A model generated the notes under the pieces. The model saw only the letters and a program-made list of their open reading frames with translations, was not told where the DNA came from and searched no databases. DNA of 64,000 nucleotides from Caulobacter sp. (GTDB lineage: Bacteria > Pseudomonadota > Alphaproteobacteria > Caulobacterales > Caulobacteraceae). The stretch's first letter is position 1, and each line of letters begins with the position of its first letter. Location of the stretch: assembly GCA_028291055.1 (NCBI GenBank), contig JAQGIP010000099.1, forward strand, positions 1 to 64,000. The letters run 5' to 3'. A program made the translations under genes and the position numbers. Below are positions 29,843 through 39,316 of this stretch, piece after piece.

Positions 29843-30496
29843 CTAAGTACCTTGCCAGTATCGCACGGCGCCCACATCCACATGGATGAAATCGCTGTCA
29901 GGATAGAAGCCGACGCCGCCGCGCTTCAAGCCCATGGCCGTCGTGTGCAGATGCGTCAGCGCCACGTCGATCAACCGGATGTCGATGGCCTGGCCCTCCA
30001 TGTGGAGGCTCTTCTTGGCCACCTCGGCCACCTGGCCGTGGGTGTCGGCGCTCTGTTCGCGCAGCATCTCGTTGGTCTGGGCCGAGCGGAAGGCGGAGAT
30101 GATCCGGTAGGGCTCCTTCGTGCCGGTGCGCGCGCGCAGGTCGTTCAGCAGGTCGAGCAGCCCCGGGTCGATGGGGTGTTCCTCATTGCTGCGGAAGTCG
30201 CGCAGCAGGTGGTTGATGCCGGCCAGGGCGTCGGGGACGTAGGCGCCCTTTTCCCAATAGACGGCTTCCAGCGTCTCGCCGGTGTGGAGGTGGCGGAAGG
30301 CCAGATGCCGGGGCGGGGCGGGTTTGGCGGCGTGGGCCCCGGCATGCGGATGACGACCGCCGTGCGGGGCGGGATGGCCGCCGCCCTTGTGAGCCGCCGT
30401 GCGGGCGGCCTTGCCCTTGGCCCAGGCGGGCGCGGAAAGGATCGTGGAGGCGGCCAGGCCCAGGCCCGCCCGCAGGAGATTGCGTCGCTCGATCAC
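29843..30496 (-). CDS. DUF882 / M15_2 peptidase (MepK/YcbK-like), Tat-type signal
   Basis: GTG start at 30496: MIERRNLLRAGLGLAASTILSAPAWA; YRIISAFRSAQTNEMLR, KKSLHMEGQAIDIRL, FIHVDVG. Confidence 0.88.
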   Translation of the reverse strand: MIERRNLLRAGLGLAASTILSAPAWAKGKAARTAAHKGGGHPAPHGGRHPHAGAHAAKPAPPRHLAFRHLHTGETLEAVYWEKGAYVPDALAGINHLLRDFRSNEEHPIDPGLLDLLNDLRARTGTKEPYRIISAFRSAQTNEMLREQSADTHGQVAEVAKKSLHMEGQAIDIRLIDVALTHLHTTAMGLKRGGVGFYPDSDFIHVDVGAVRYWQGT

Positions 30497-30566
30497 CGGC
30501 GTGCCACTCGCGTCATGAGCCCCCGCCCAGGCGCCGGGCGGACGGATTCGTATGCCAACCCCTCGG

Positions 30567-32279
30567 TCAAGCGGCGCCATAGGGGAGCGCGGCCAGCAAC
30601 CGCACCAGCGCCTTGTCCCAGCCATAGGGGTCCTGGCGGAAGTTCACGGCGCCGTCGGGGGCCACATAGGCGGTCCAGTAGAAGAGGAAGACGGCGATCG
30701 GCTGCTGCAACTGGGCGCGGACCGTGTCGCCGGACGCTATGGTCGCGTCGATGGCTTCCGGGGTCCAGGTGGGGTCGCCCGCGAACACCGTCTTGGCCAA
30801 CAGCTCCGGCTTTTCGAGGCGCACGCAGCCGTGGCTGGCCAGGCGGCCATAGCGCGAGAAGGTCGAGTGGGTGGGCGTGTCGTGCAGATAGACGCCGTAG
30901 TTGTTGTTGAAATCGAACTTCACCTTGCCCAGCGCCGCGCGCGGACCGGCCCGCTGTTGCAGGCGCACGCCGCCGCCGTCGCGGATGACGATGAAGTCGT
31001 TGGAGGCCAGGTAGCCGGGATGGGCGCGTTCCTTGGGCCACAGTTCCTTGGACGCGATGGCCGAGGGCACGTTCCAGGGCGGATTGAGCACCACGCTGTG
31101 GATCTTGGACTGCAGCATCGGCGTCTCGTCGCCGGGCCGGCCGGTGACGGCGCGCATGGACAGGATGGGGTTGTCGCCCTTGAACATCGTCAGCACGGCG
31201 GCGGCGATGTTGACCTGGATACGGTCGGTGGGCAGGTCGGCCGGCATCCAGCGCCAGCGTTCCATATTGGCCTCGATCTGGCCGACGCGTTCCTCGACGG
31301 GCGTGTTCAGCGCCGCGAGCGTGGGCTTGTTGAGGATGCCGCTGGGCTCAAGCCCGAAACGCTTCTGGGCCCGCATCACGGCCTGGGCCAGGGCGTCGTC
31401 GAAGAGCGGATTGCCGTCGGCGGCCACGGCCTGATCTTCGGCGGCGAGGCGCGCCCGAAGCGCGGGTACACGCGGACTGGTCATGCCGAGCGCCAGGTCG
31501 GGGCCGGGGAGCAGGGGCGCCCAGCCGCCGCGCGCGGCGATCTGGCGATAGGTGGTCAGGCCCTGACGCAGCACCTGATAGCCGGTGTAGGGCGGCGGCA
31601 GGTTGTCGAGCCAGGGACCGACGCGGTCGGTGGCGACCGCCTGGACGAAGGCGCCGGCCGCGTCATAGGGCGCGGGCTTCAGGCCCCAGGGCTTCATGAA
31701 CTGGTCGGGCGGCAGACGGCCGGCATGCACCGCCTGGGCGTAGCGGATGGACAGCGCCATCAGGCGCAGCTCGCCGGCGCGGCGCTGGGTGGGATCGCGC
31801 GAGGCCAGCAGCGGGTCGATGCCGTTGGTGGCGAATTCCTCGGGCCGCAGGCCGTGGCTGCCGGCGTCGGCCAGGGCGCGCTCCAGCAGGGCCACGTGAT
31901 CGGCGCGCAGGCTCAGGGTCTGCAGCATCGCCGCCGAAGCAGGCGTGCGGGCCGCCGCGGCGCCGGCCAGGCTTCCGGGCGCGGGCGCCCTGGGTTGGGG
32001 CCTGGGCTTGGGGCGGACGGGGTATTGCGGCGCCGGCGCGCCCAGGCCCGGCGGCATCGGCGGCTGGGCCGCGGCGAAATTCGTGGTCAACAGACAGGCG
32101 GCGGCGATAGCCGCGATCACCCGTCCCGCCAAACTTCCAACCGACACCAGTAGGCCCCTTACCCGACCAGAACCCTCGGCGTCAGGAGGCTTCAACCGCC
32201 CCTTGTCCTCACGCATGGGATTCACACACGGGGAAACCATAACGCCGATCGGCTGCCCCCGAAACAGGGCATTCGTCAC
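30567..32279 (-). CDS. L,D-transpeptidase, LdtD/YcbB-like
   Basis: PG-binding-like segment; YLHDTPTHSTFSRYGRLASHGCVRLEKPELLA (HGCVR catalytic Cys). Confidence 0.92.
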   Translation of the reverse strand: MTNALFRGQPIGVMVSPCVNPMREDKGRLKPPDAEGSGRVRGLLVSVGSLAGRVIAAIAAACLLTTNFAAAQPPMPPGLGAPAPQYPVRPKPRPQPRAPAPGSLAGAAAARTPASAAMLQTLSLRADHVALLERALADAGSHGLRPEEFATNGIDPLLASRDPTQRRAGELRLMALSIRYAQAVHAGRLPPDQFMKPWGLKPAPYDAAGAFVQAVATDRVGPWLDNLPPPYTGYQVLRQGLTTYRQIAARGGWAPLLPGPDLALGMTSPRVPALRARLAAEDQAVAADGNPLFDDALAQAVMRAQKRFGLEPSGILNKPTLAALNTPVEERVGQIEANMERWRWMPADLPTDRIQVNIAAAVLTMFKGDNPILSMRAVTGRPGDETPMLQSKIHSVVLNPPWNVPSAIASKELWPKERAHPGYLASNDFIVIRDGGGVRLQQRAGPRAALGKVKFDFNNNYGVYLHDTPTHSTFSRYGRLASHGCVRLEKPELLAKTVFAGDPTWTPEAIDATIASGDTVRAQLQQPIAVFLFYWTAYVAPDGAVNFRQDPYGWDKALVRLLAALPYGAA

Positions 32280-32317
32280 AGGCGAACTTGGTCGCGGGCC
32301 TGCCCGGAAGATCGGCG

Positions 32318-32971
32318 TTATTTGGTGCCGAACAGGCGGTCGCCGGCGTCGCCCAGGCCCGGCATGATGAAGCCCCGTTCGTCGACGCCGTCATCGATGG
32401 CGGCGGTCCAGATCTTCACGCCCGGATGGTCGCCCTGCATGGCCGCGATGCCCTGGGGCGAGGCCACCAGGCAGACGAAGCGGATGTCGCGCGCGCCGGC
32501 TTCCTTCAGCCGTTCGACGGCCGCGACGGCGGTGCCGCCCGTGGCCAGCAGGGTGTCGACCACGATGACCAGCCGCTCGGCGATGTCGTCGGGGGCCTTG
32601 AAATAGTATTCCACCGTCTGCCCGGCGTCGCGGTTGCGATAGAGGCCGATGTGGGCGACCCGGGCCGAGGGGGCCAGGTCGAGCATCCCCTCCACCATGG
32701 TGGTGCCGGCCCGCAGGATGGCGGCGAACACCAGCTTCTTGCCGGCCAGGGCCTCGGACTCGATCTCGCCGGCCAGCGGCGTGTCGATCCTGACCATCTC
32801 CAGCGGCAGGTCGCGCGTGACCTCATAGCAGAGCAGCAGCGAGATCTCGCGGGTCAGGTCGCGGAAGGTGCGGGTGGAGGTGTCCTTGTCGCGCATCCGG
32901 GTCAGCTTGTGGCGCACCAGCGGGTGATCGACGACGGTGACGCCGGGCATGGTCTTGGGTGTCTTGGCCAT
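32318..32971 (-). CDS. upp: uracil phosphoribosyltransferase
   Basis: [71 protein letters not shown]. Confidence 0.96.
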   Translation of the reverse strand: MAKTPKTMPGVTVVDHPLVRHKLTRMRDKDTSTRTFRDLTREISLLLCYEVTRDLPLEMVRIDTPLAGEIESEALAGKKLVFAAILRAGTTMVEGMLDLAPSARVAHIGLYRNRDAGQTVEYYFKAPDDIAERLVIVVDTLLATGGTAVAAVERLKEAGARDIRFVCLVASPQGIAAMQGDHPGVKIWTAAIDDGVDERGFIMPGLGDAGDRLFGTK

Positions 32972-34161
32972 CAGAATACGGTCCCATCGCTGAGGATCAT
33001 CAGCGGCGGCGGCCCGCCCTCACGCAGTTGCTTGGCGGCCACGCGTCCCGCCGCCCAGGTCCCGCCTTCGAGCACGCGGGCCAGGGGGAAGTCGGCTTCC
33101 GCCACTCCCAGCCGTTCGCGCACCAGGGGCGCGATCTTGTCGAGCAGGGCCACGGTCAGGGTGCGCCAGCCCACCACCAGCGGGTCGGAGACGTTGTGGA
33201 CCCGGGCTAGGTCGGCCGGATCGCGCAGGACGGTGACGCCCTTGTCGATGAACAGGCCGCCGTTGCGGTATTCGGCCAGGCCGGTCAGCCCGTCGATCTC
33301 GACGACGGTGACGCCCGCGTCTTGCAGCGGCTCGATCAGCGAATAGCTGAGCCATTGCGAAAGCTTGTGGATGGGGACGAGACCAAGGACGGGGTGGGCC
33401 CAGGTGTCGCCCATGGGCACGCCGTCGATCTCCAGGCGGTTCTGCCAGATGGGGCCCAGCGCCTCGAGCAGCAGGTCGAGTATGCGGCGCGCGGGCAGCA
33501 CCTTTTCCGGTCCGGCCCAACCGGCCAGGATGTCATAGAGGCCGCCGGGACGGGCGACGTCGCGGGTGGCGAACAGGTCCGGCCTCGCGGCCACCTGATG
33601 GCCCAGGCGTTGGAGCAGCGCGGCGCGCCCTTCCAGCCCGACCAGGGGATTGGCTTCCGACACCTGGAACGAGGCCGACAGATCCTCGACCGTCAGGTTC
33701 GACAGATCGTCCGCCCGCAGCGGATCGCCCTTGGGATCGGTTGCGAAGGCGCCGCTTTCGAAGGTGCGCAGGGAGGCCACGCCCAGGCCTTCCGAGCGGG
33801 TGGTGACCGTGCCCGAGGCGGCGTCGCGGTATTTCCAGTCCGGGCCGGCGCCGGCGTCCAGCATCACCGAGGTGATGGCCAGGTCGAAGGCGGTGCGGGC
33901 CTTGGCGTCGGCGTCCGGCCACCGCGCCGTCGCCGTCCACAGGTTCTGCCCGCCCACCGTGAAGTGGCGCCAGCGGGCATGGAAGGGGACCTCCAGGGTC
34001 GGATACTGGTCGCGGATCACCTCGGCCACGAAGTCGGCGGTGGGCTCAAGTTGGCTGAGGTCCACCGTCCATTCGGCCAGGCCACCCGCCAGCGCGGTGT
34101 CGAGGGCGCGGACCGAGGCGGCTCTCACCGCCTCGGCATTCAACAGGCTGCGAGGGTCCAA
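32971..34161 (-). CDS. URC4/Urg3 family protein (DUF1688)
   Basis: [62 protein letters not shown]; between URC1-like and upp genes with TGATG overlap. Confidence 0.88.
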   Translation of the reverse strand: MDPRSLLNAEAVRAASVRALDTALAGGLAEWTVDLSQLEPTADFVAEVIRDQYPTLEVPFHARWRHFTVGGQNLWTATARWPDADAKARTAFDLAITSVMLDAGAGPDWKYRDAASGTVTTRSEGLGVASLRTFESGAFATDPKGDPLRADDLSNLTVEDLSASFQVSEANPLVGLEGRAALLQRLGHQVAARPDLFATRDVARPGGLYDILAGWAGPEKVLPARRILDLLLEALGPIWQNRLEIDGVPMGDTWAHPVLGLVPIHKLSQWLSYSLIEPLQDAGVTVVEIDGLTGLAEYRNGGLFIDKGVTVLRDPADLARVHNVSDPLVVGWRTLTVALLDKIAPLVRERLGVAEADFPLARVLEGGTWAAGRVAAKQLREGGPPPLMILSDGTVF

Positions 34162-34162
34162 A

Positions 34163-35419
34163 TCAGAACTCGCCGAGATCCCGGCCGATGACGCGGCCCA
34201 GTTCTTCCTGCGTCGGCGCGCCTTCCGGCGTGTAGTAGCCGGCGGCCTTCTTGGCTTCCATCTCGACGGAGGCGTCGTCCGGCACCAGATAGTCCGGGAT
34301 CGGCACCCGTTCGCCGATCTCGATGCCGGTGCCGACGATGGCGTCGTACTTCATGTTCGACATGGAGACGAAGCGGTCGATCTTCTTGATGCCCAGCCAG
34401 TTGAGCACGTCCGGCATCAGCTGCTGGAAGCGCGCATCCTGGACGCCGGCCACGCATTCGGTGCGTTCGAAATAGGTGGCCGCCTGGTCGCCGCCGGGCT
34501 GACGCTTGCGGGCGTTATAGACCAGGAACTTGGTCACTTCGCCGAGCGCGCGGCCTTCCTTGCGGTTGTAGGCGATCAGGCCCGAGCCGCCGTTCTGGGC
34601 CTCCAGCACCGACTCCTCGATGCCGTGGGTCAGGTAGGGGCGGCAGGTGCAGATGTCGGAGCCGAACACGTCGGAGCCGTTGCATTCGTCGTGCACGCGG
34701 CAGGTCAGGCGCTTGGCCGGGTCGGTCATCGCGGCCGGGTCGCCAAAGATATAGAGGGTGATGCCGCCGATCGGGGGCAGGAAGACCTTCATGTCCGGCC
34801 GGGTGACCAGCTCGGGGTACATGCCGCCCGTCTGTTCGAACAGGGTGCGGCGCAGGTCGTCTTCGCTCACCTCAAAGCGCTCGGCGATGCCGGGCAGGTA
34901 CCAGACCGGATCGAGCGCGGCCTTGGTCACCGACACCTCGCCGCCCTCATGGACGATGTGGCCGTCGACCTTGATGCGGCCGGCCTCGATGGCCTCGCGC
35001 ATTTCCGGCAGGTGCAGCCGGGCCTTGGTGATGGCGATGGTCGGGCGGATGTCGACGCCCTCGGCGATTTCCTTGGCGAAGTCGCTGGCCACCCGGTGGC
35101 CCCAGGGATCGAGCGAGACGATCTTGGTGGGATCGCTCCATTGGCTGAAGGGGCCAAGGTCGACGACCGGCGAGGTGTCGGTGAGGTCGGGGCGGATCAG
35201 CGGGTTCATCGTCCCGGCCGAGATGGCCAGGGCGCGGTACACGGAATAGGCGCCGCCGTGGGCGCCGATGGCGTTGCGGTCGGACCCGGAATTCACGGTC
35301 GCGATGATCGGCCCGCGCTCCTTGGCGGTGGGCGCGCCCCAGGTGATGGGGAAACGGGTGGCGGCGCCTGTTCCCGGGTGGGAAGTCAGGCGGATGTGGC
35401 CTTGACGGTTTACGGACAT
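34163..35419 (-). CDS. URC1/Urg1-type GTP cyclohydrolase II homolog
   Basis: MSVNRQGHIRLTSHPGTG...; RVHDECNGSDVFGSDICTCRPYL Cys cluster; long URC1-specific N-terminal extension. Confidence 0.88.
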   Translation of the reverse strand: MSVNRQGHIRLTSHPGTGAATRFPITWGAPTAKERGPIIATVNSGSDRNAIGAHGGAYSVYRALAISAGTMNPLIRPDLTDTSPVVDLGPFSQWSDPTKIVSLDPWGHRVASDFAKEIAEGVDIRPTIAITKARLHLPEMREAIEAGRIKVDGHIVHEGGEVSVTKAALDPVWYLPGIAERFEVSEDDLRRTLFEQTGGMYPELVTRPDMKVFLPPIGGITLYIFGDPAAMTDPAKRLTCRVHDECNGSDVFGSDICTCRPYLTHGIEESVLEAQNGGSGLIAYNRKEGRALGEVTKFLVYNARKRQPGGDQAATYFERTECVAGVQDARFQQLMPDVLNWLGIKKIDRFVSMSNMKYDAIVGTGIEIGERVPIPDYLVPDDASVEMEAKKAAGYYTPEGAPTQEELGRVIGRDLGEF

Positions 35420-35447
35420 GTTCAGTTCGCGCGGCTTCCGCGCCTCC

Positions 35448-35488
35448 AAAAGAAAAAGGCCCCGCACCGGATTTCGCCGGCTGGAGCC
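35448..35488 (-). terminator. intrinsic terminator/attenuator-like hairpin in URC1 leader
   Basis: Minus strand: AAAGGCTCCAGCCGGCGAAATCCGGTGCGGGGCCTTTTTCTTTT just before GGAGG and the ATG at 35419. Confidence 0.6.
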
Positions 35489-35525
35489 TTTGAGCGGAGA
35501 CTTTGATCCGCTTATTCGGTTTTGG

Positions 35526-35562
35526 CAAGACGGGGGTTTTCAGCAAGGCGGGGGCTTTTCAG
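35526..35562. repeat. abutting 18/19-bp direct repeat upstream of URC operon
   Basis: caagacgggggttttcag (35526-35543) followed directly by caaggcgggggcttttcag (35544-35562). Confidence 0.8.
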
Positions 35563-35684
35563 GGTGTTAGCGGGGTTCGATCGGCTCCAGGCCGGCAATC
35601 GTCAGCGAACACGGTTCGATGCATGAACAAAACTCGACGAACGCGGTGTCCCCATGATCTATTAACGGGTGGCTTAGTCAGTCC

Positions 35685-38600
35685 GTGTGGGGGTGCATCG
35701 TGCGTCGTTCTTGGTTTGCGTTGGGCGCCGGCGCCCTGGCCCTGTCGATCGCCGCCGGCTTCGCGGGCGTCGCCCAGGCCCGTCCTTACGAAGATTTCGG
35801 CCTCGGCCAGAACGGCGAGGCCCAGGCCTGCCGGGCCCAGTGGCGCTTTGAGGGCGCCAAGACCCCCGACACTGTCGACGTCTATTGCGGCGCCTGGGAG
35901 CAGCCGTCCGGCCAGCTGAAGCTGATCGCCACGCCCACCGCGCCCCTGGGCTGCGACGGCGACGCCGTGGCGGTCGGCAACGAGGGCGGCCTGTCCGTGC
36001 GCCAGATCACCTGTGGCCGCACCGAGGGCCAGCATGGCGCGGTGCGCTATGGCCTGGTGGCCTCGGCCAACGGCCACACCGTCTCCGGCACGGTCTATCC
36101 CGCCGACTGGGCCCCCGCCGTCCAGGCGGCCAAGGTGCTGCTGGGCCTGTCGAAGCCCGGCCCTGCGCCCGCTTCCGAAGCCGCCGCCACGCCGGGCCTG
36201 CGCGAGCTGAACGCCGTCTATACCGCCGGTCCGCCCGGCCAGACCGCCGTCGTCAACTATGAGCTGCTGCGCCGCCGGGGCTATGAGCAGAATGTGGTGT
36301 GGAGCTTCGGCGCCTCGGAGCGCGATTTCACCGAACTGCTGCGCGTCCACGCCCAGGTGGCCCCGGACGACAAGGCCGGCGAGGCCGAGATCCTGGCCGA
36401 GATCGGGCTGAACCTGTCCAACGCGCGGCGCTTCAGCGAAGCCTCGGTGATGCTGGACCGCGCCCAGGCGCAGGCCCTGGCGGCCAACGACCCGCTGCTG
36501 GCCACCAAGGTCACCAACTACCGCGCCATCAACGCCCTCAACCAGGGCCGCTTCGGCGACGCCCAACGGCTGGCGCTGGAAGGCAATGCGGCCCGCGACC
36601 GGCTGGCGGCGGGCGCCGCGGCGCGGCCCAAGGACGCCATCACCCCGGCCGACGCCCAGGCCATCGACGCCATGTCGCGCCCCGGCGACACCCGTAACCT
36701 GCTGCTGCGGGTCGACGACGTCTCGCCCCGCGACCGCGCCATGGTGCTGTCGGCCCAGGGCTCCTATGTCGCCGCCATTTCCGCGCGCGCCCAGGGCCGG
36801 CCCTCGATGGGCCTGCTGGACGACGCCTTGAGCCGCCTGTCGCTGAGCGGCGCCCAGCCGGCCTGGCTGGCCAGCCAGATCTATGAGGAACGCTCCTCCG
36901 TGCGGCTGGCCGCCCGTGACGCCGGCGGCGCCGAGCGCGAGGCCGAGACGGGCCTGGCCCTGATCCGCCAGCTGGCGCCGGGCACCCGCGTGGAGGCCCG
37001 CCTGCTGTTCGCCGCCGAGCGCGCCCAGGCCGCCATGGGCCAGGGGCCCCAGGCGCTCGGGACCGGCCGCGCCGCCGTGGCCATCCTGGAACGCCAGGCC
37101 GAGAGCCCCGGCATGCCCGCCGACCTGGCCGCCGGCCACCTGGATGTGCTGTTCCAGGCCTGGCAGGCCACCAAGGATCCTGCCCTGGCGGCCGAATATT
37201 TCGAGACCCTGGCCATGGTCTGGGACGGCTCGGCCTCGCGCGCCGCCGCCCAGCTCGCCGCCCGGGTCGGCGACCGCGAGGCCGCCGGCCCCGTGCGCGC
37301 CTATCAGGACGCCCAGCGCGGCTACCGCGCCGCCCTGTCGCGCCGCTCGCGCATCGGGGCCACGGCCGAGGCCACGCCGGACGACGTCGCCGCCGCCGAC
37401 CGCGATCTCGACACCGCCTCTCAAGGCCTGGCGTCGGCCGAAGCCCAGGTGCGCGCCAAGTCGCCGCGTTATCTGGAGCTGCTGGACCCGAAGGTCACCA
37501 CCGGTGACCTGCGCGCCGCGCTGCAGCCCGGCGAGGGCTATCTGCGGCTGGTCAATGCGCCAGCCGGCGGCTTCGGCGCCCTGGTCACCCGCGACGGGGT
37601 CACCCCCTTCCGCATCGGCCTGAAGGGCCCCGAGCTGGAGACCCTGGTCACCGCCGTGCGCGGCAGCTCGATGATCAAGGGCCGGCGGTTGCCCGACTTC
37701 GACCTGCCGGACGCGCGCACCCTCTACAAGGCGCTGATCGCCCCGGTCGACCCGCAGCTGGCGGGCCTGACCACCGTCCACATCGACGCCGGCGGCAGCC
37801 TGGCCGCCCTGCCCTTCGCGGCCCTGCTGGCCAGCGATCCCGCCCAGGACCAGTTGGCCCGCATCGGCCTGGAACAGGACTATACGGGGGTCGATTGGCT
37901 GGCCCGCCACCACAACCTCGACCTGGCGCTCGGCCCGGCCGCCTTCGTGCGTACGCGCCAGAACAGCGCCCAGGGCGCTGGCGCCACCGGCGGGGTGGTG
38001 GCCTTCGGCGGCTTCAAGCCCGATCCGCATCTGGCCGCCCAGCGCATCGCCACCGCGCGCGGCCTGTCCGACCATTGCCGCGACGAGATCGAAAAGGCCC
38101 TGCGCGGCCTGCGCGCCCTGCCCCAGACGGGACCTGAAGCCGAACAGGCGGCGGGCGCCTTCCCGGGCGGGCGGGCCGAGACCGGGGCCGCCTTCACCGA
38201 CGCGGCCTTCCGCACCGAGGGCGATGTGGGCAATGCCCGCATCCTGGTGCTGGCCACCCACGGGGTTCTGGGGCTGTCCTCCTGCTTCGCCGAGCCGGCC
38301 CTGTTGACCTCGGTCGGCCCCGACGGCGACGGCCTGATCGAGGCGTCGGAGCTGCTGGACCGCGCGATCCGGGCGCGGCTGGTGGTGCTATCGGCCTGCG
38401 ATACGGCCGGCGGCGCGGCCAACGACGTGGGCCGCACGGGCCTGGCGGACGGCGGCGAGGCGCTGTCGGGCCTGGCGCGGGCCTTCATCTATGCGGGCGC
38501 GCCCACCGTCATGGCCACCCAATGGAAGGTCGACGCCACCGCCTCATCCCTGCAGACCGGCGTCTTCCTGCGCGCGGCGGCCGGCGACAAGCCGGTGGTG

Positions 38601-38714
38601 GAGGCGCTGGGCGAGGCCCAGAAGAGCCTCTACGACACGGCCGAGACCGCGCACCCGTTCTTCTGGTCGGGCTTCGTGCTGATCGGCGACGGGTCGGTGG
38701 TGATCGGGAAGTAA
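35685..38714 (+). CDS. secreted CHAT (caspase-HetF-associated-with-TPR) domain protein
   Basis: Signal peptide ending AGVAQA; TPR-like helical middle; C-terminal ILVLATHGVLGLSSCFAEPALLTS...ARLVVLSACDTAGGA...GEALSGLARAFIYAGAPTVMATQWKVDATA...HPFFWSGFVLIGDG (His/Cys dyad). Confidence 0.93.
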   Translation: MWGCIVRRSWFALGAGALALSIAAGFAGVAQARPYEDFGLGQNGEAQACRAQWRFEGAKTPDTVDVYCGAWEQPSGQLKLIATPTAPLGCDGDAVAVGNEGGLSVRQITCGRTEGQHGAVRYGLVASANGHTVSGTVYPADWAPAVQAAKVLLGLSKPGPAPASEAAATPGLRELNAVYTAGPPGQTAVVNYELLRRRGYEQNVVWSFGASERDFTELLRVHAQVAPDDKAGEAEILAEIGLNLSNARRFSEASVMLDRAQAQALAANDPLLATKVTNYRAINALNQGRFGDAQRLALEGNAARDRLAAGAAARPKDAITPADAQAIDAMSRPGDTRNLLLRVDDVSPRDRAMVLSAQGSYVAAISARAQGRPSMGLLDDALSRLSLSGAQPAWLASQIYEERSSVRLAARDAGGAEREAETGLALIRQLAPGTRVEARLLFAAERAQAAMGQGPQALGTGRAAVAILERQAESPGMPADLAAGHLDVLFQAWQATKDPALAAEYFETLAMVWDGSASRAAAQLAARVGDREAAGPVRAYQDAQRGYRAALSRRSRIGATAEATPDDVAAADRDLDTASQGLASAEAQVRAKSPRYLELLDPKVTTGDLRAALQPGEGYLRLVNAPAGGFGALVTRDGVTPFRIGLKGPELETLVTAVRGSSMIKGRRLPDFDLPDARTLYKALIAPVDPQLAGLTTVHIDAGGSLAALPFAALLASDPAQDQLARIGLEQDYTGVDWLARHHNLDLALGPAAFVRTRQNSAQGAGATGGVVAFGGFKPDPHLAAQRIATARGLSDHCRDEIEKALRGLRALPQTGPEAEQAAGAFPGGRAETGAAFTDAAFRTEGDVGNARILVLATHGVLGLSSCFAEPALLTSVGPDGDGLIEASELLDRAIRARLVVLSACDTAGGAANDVGRTGLADGGEALSGLARAFIYAGAPTVMATQWKVDATASSLQTGVFLRAAAGDKPVVEALGEAQKSLYDTAETAHPFFWSGFVLIGDGSVVIGK

Positions 38715-38805
38715 GGCGCGAAGCGCCCTTTCCCTCCCGCGAAGTCGGGAGGGTGGTCGAAGCGAAGCTGAGGCCGGGTGGGACACCGCCCGGGGCGAGC
38801 GACGG
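38714..38805 (+). repeat. REP-like element, left member of inverted pair
   Basis: aaggcgcgaagcgccctttccctcccgcgaagtcgggagggtgg...ccgggtgggacaccgcccggggcg; inverse of 39317-39402. Confidence 0.75.
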
Positions 38806-38835
38806 GCGCTAGAAGACAGCAAAAAGAAACGCGGA

Positions 38836-39248
38836 TTTCACGTTGAGGGTGGGTGAGAGATGGACGTTCCGACCGTTGATTTTGTCTCGATGGTCCTACG
38901 GGTTTCCGATGGCGTATTTGTCCAGAGTGTAGAAGGTGTGAGGCGGAGCTCCACTCCTTGCTCGCGGGCAGCCATAATTATCTGCTGATACCAGCGGGCG
39001 TAGTCCCATTCACGAGGGGGCGGCCCAAAGAGTGCTCGATGAGATTGGTCCCAACGGATCTCCATAGCTTCTCTGTAGATGAGCCGAAACTCACTCGTCG
39101 CGGGTTTGACGAACAGTCCACCCAGATCGTTGATACCAATCGCTATGATGGAATCTTCAAGCATGCATTGAGCCTAGCAGCAGGCGTGGCGAATGTCCGA
39201 CATGGCTTGGCAGCGAGCCTGTTCGCGTCACCCACACTCAACGTGAAA
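38836..39248. mobile_element. candidate small TIR-bounded cassette
   Basis: tttcacgttgagggtgggtga (38836-38856) versus tcacccacactcaacgtgaaa (39228-39248), 20/21 inverted match; flanked by direct repeats gcaaaaagaaa at 38819-38829 and 39252-39262. Confidence 0.45.
38838..39164 (-). CDS. small hypothetical protein inside cassette
   Basis: MLEDSIIAIGINDLGGLFVKPATSEFRLIYREAMEIRWDQSHRALFGPPPREWDYARWYQQIIMAAREQGVELRL; composition less GC-biased than neighbours. Confidence 0.4.
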   Translation of the reverse strand: MLEDSIIAIGINDLGGLFVKPATSEFRLIYREAMEIRWDQSHRALFGPPPREWDYARWYQQIIMAAREQGVELRLTPSTLWTNTPSETRRTIETKSTVGTSISHPPST

Positions 39249-39263
39249 ACGGCAAAAAGAAAA

Positions 39264-39293
39264 GGGGCCATGCACCAAGCGGTGCATGGCCCC
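39264..39293 (-). terminator. Rho-independent terminator for the CHASE2-FecR operon
   Basis: ggggccatgcacc-aagc-ggtgcatggcccc 13-bp perfect stem; minus-strand 3' side is followed by CTTTTCTTTTTG. Confidence 0.8.
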
Positions 39294-39316
39294 TAATCGT
39301 ATCCGGCGGCGGTTTA

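Noticed and set aside
34163-35419. Annotation as riboflavin-biosynthetic GTP cyclohydrolase II (RibA) with FMN riboswitch
   Set aside because: URC4 and upp neighbours and the long N-terminal extension indicate URC1; no RFN-element consensus in the leader
35559-38261. 900-aa minus-strand ORF
   Set aside because: Antisense of the CHAT gene; low-complexity Gly/Ala/Gln/Arg composition typical of shadow ORFs at high GC
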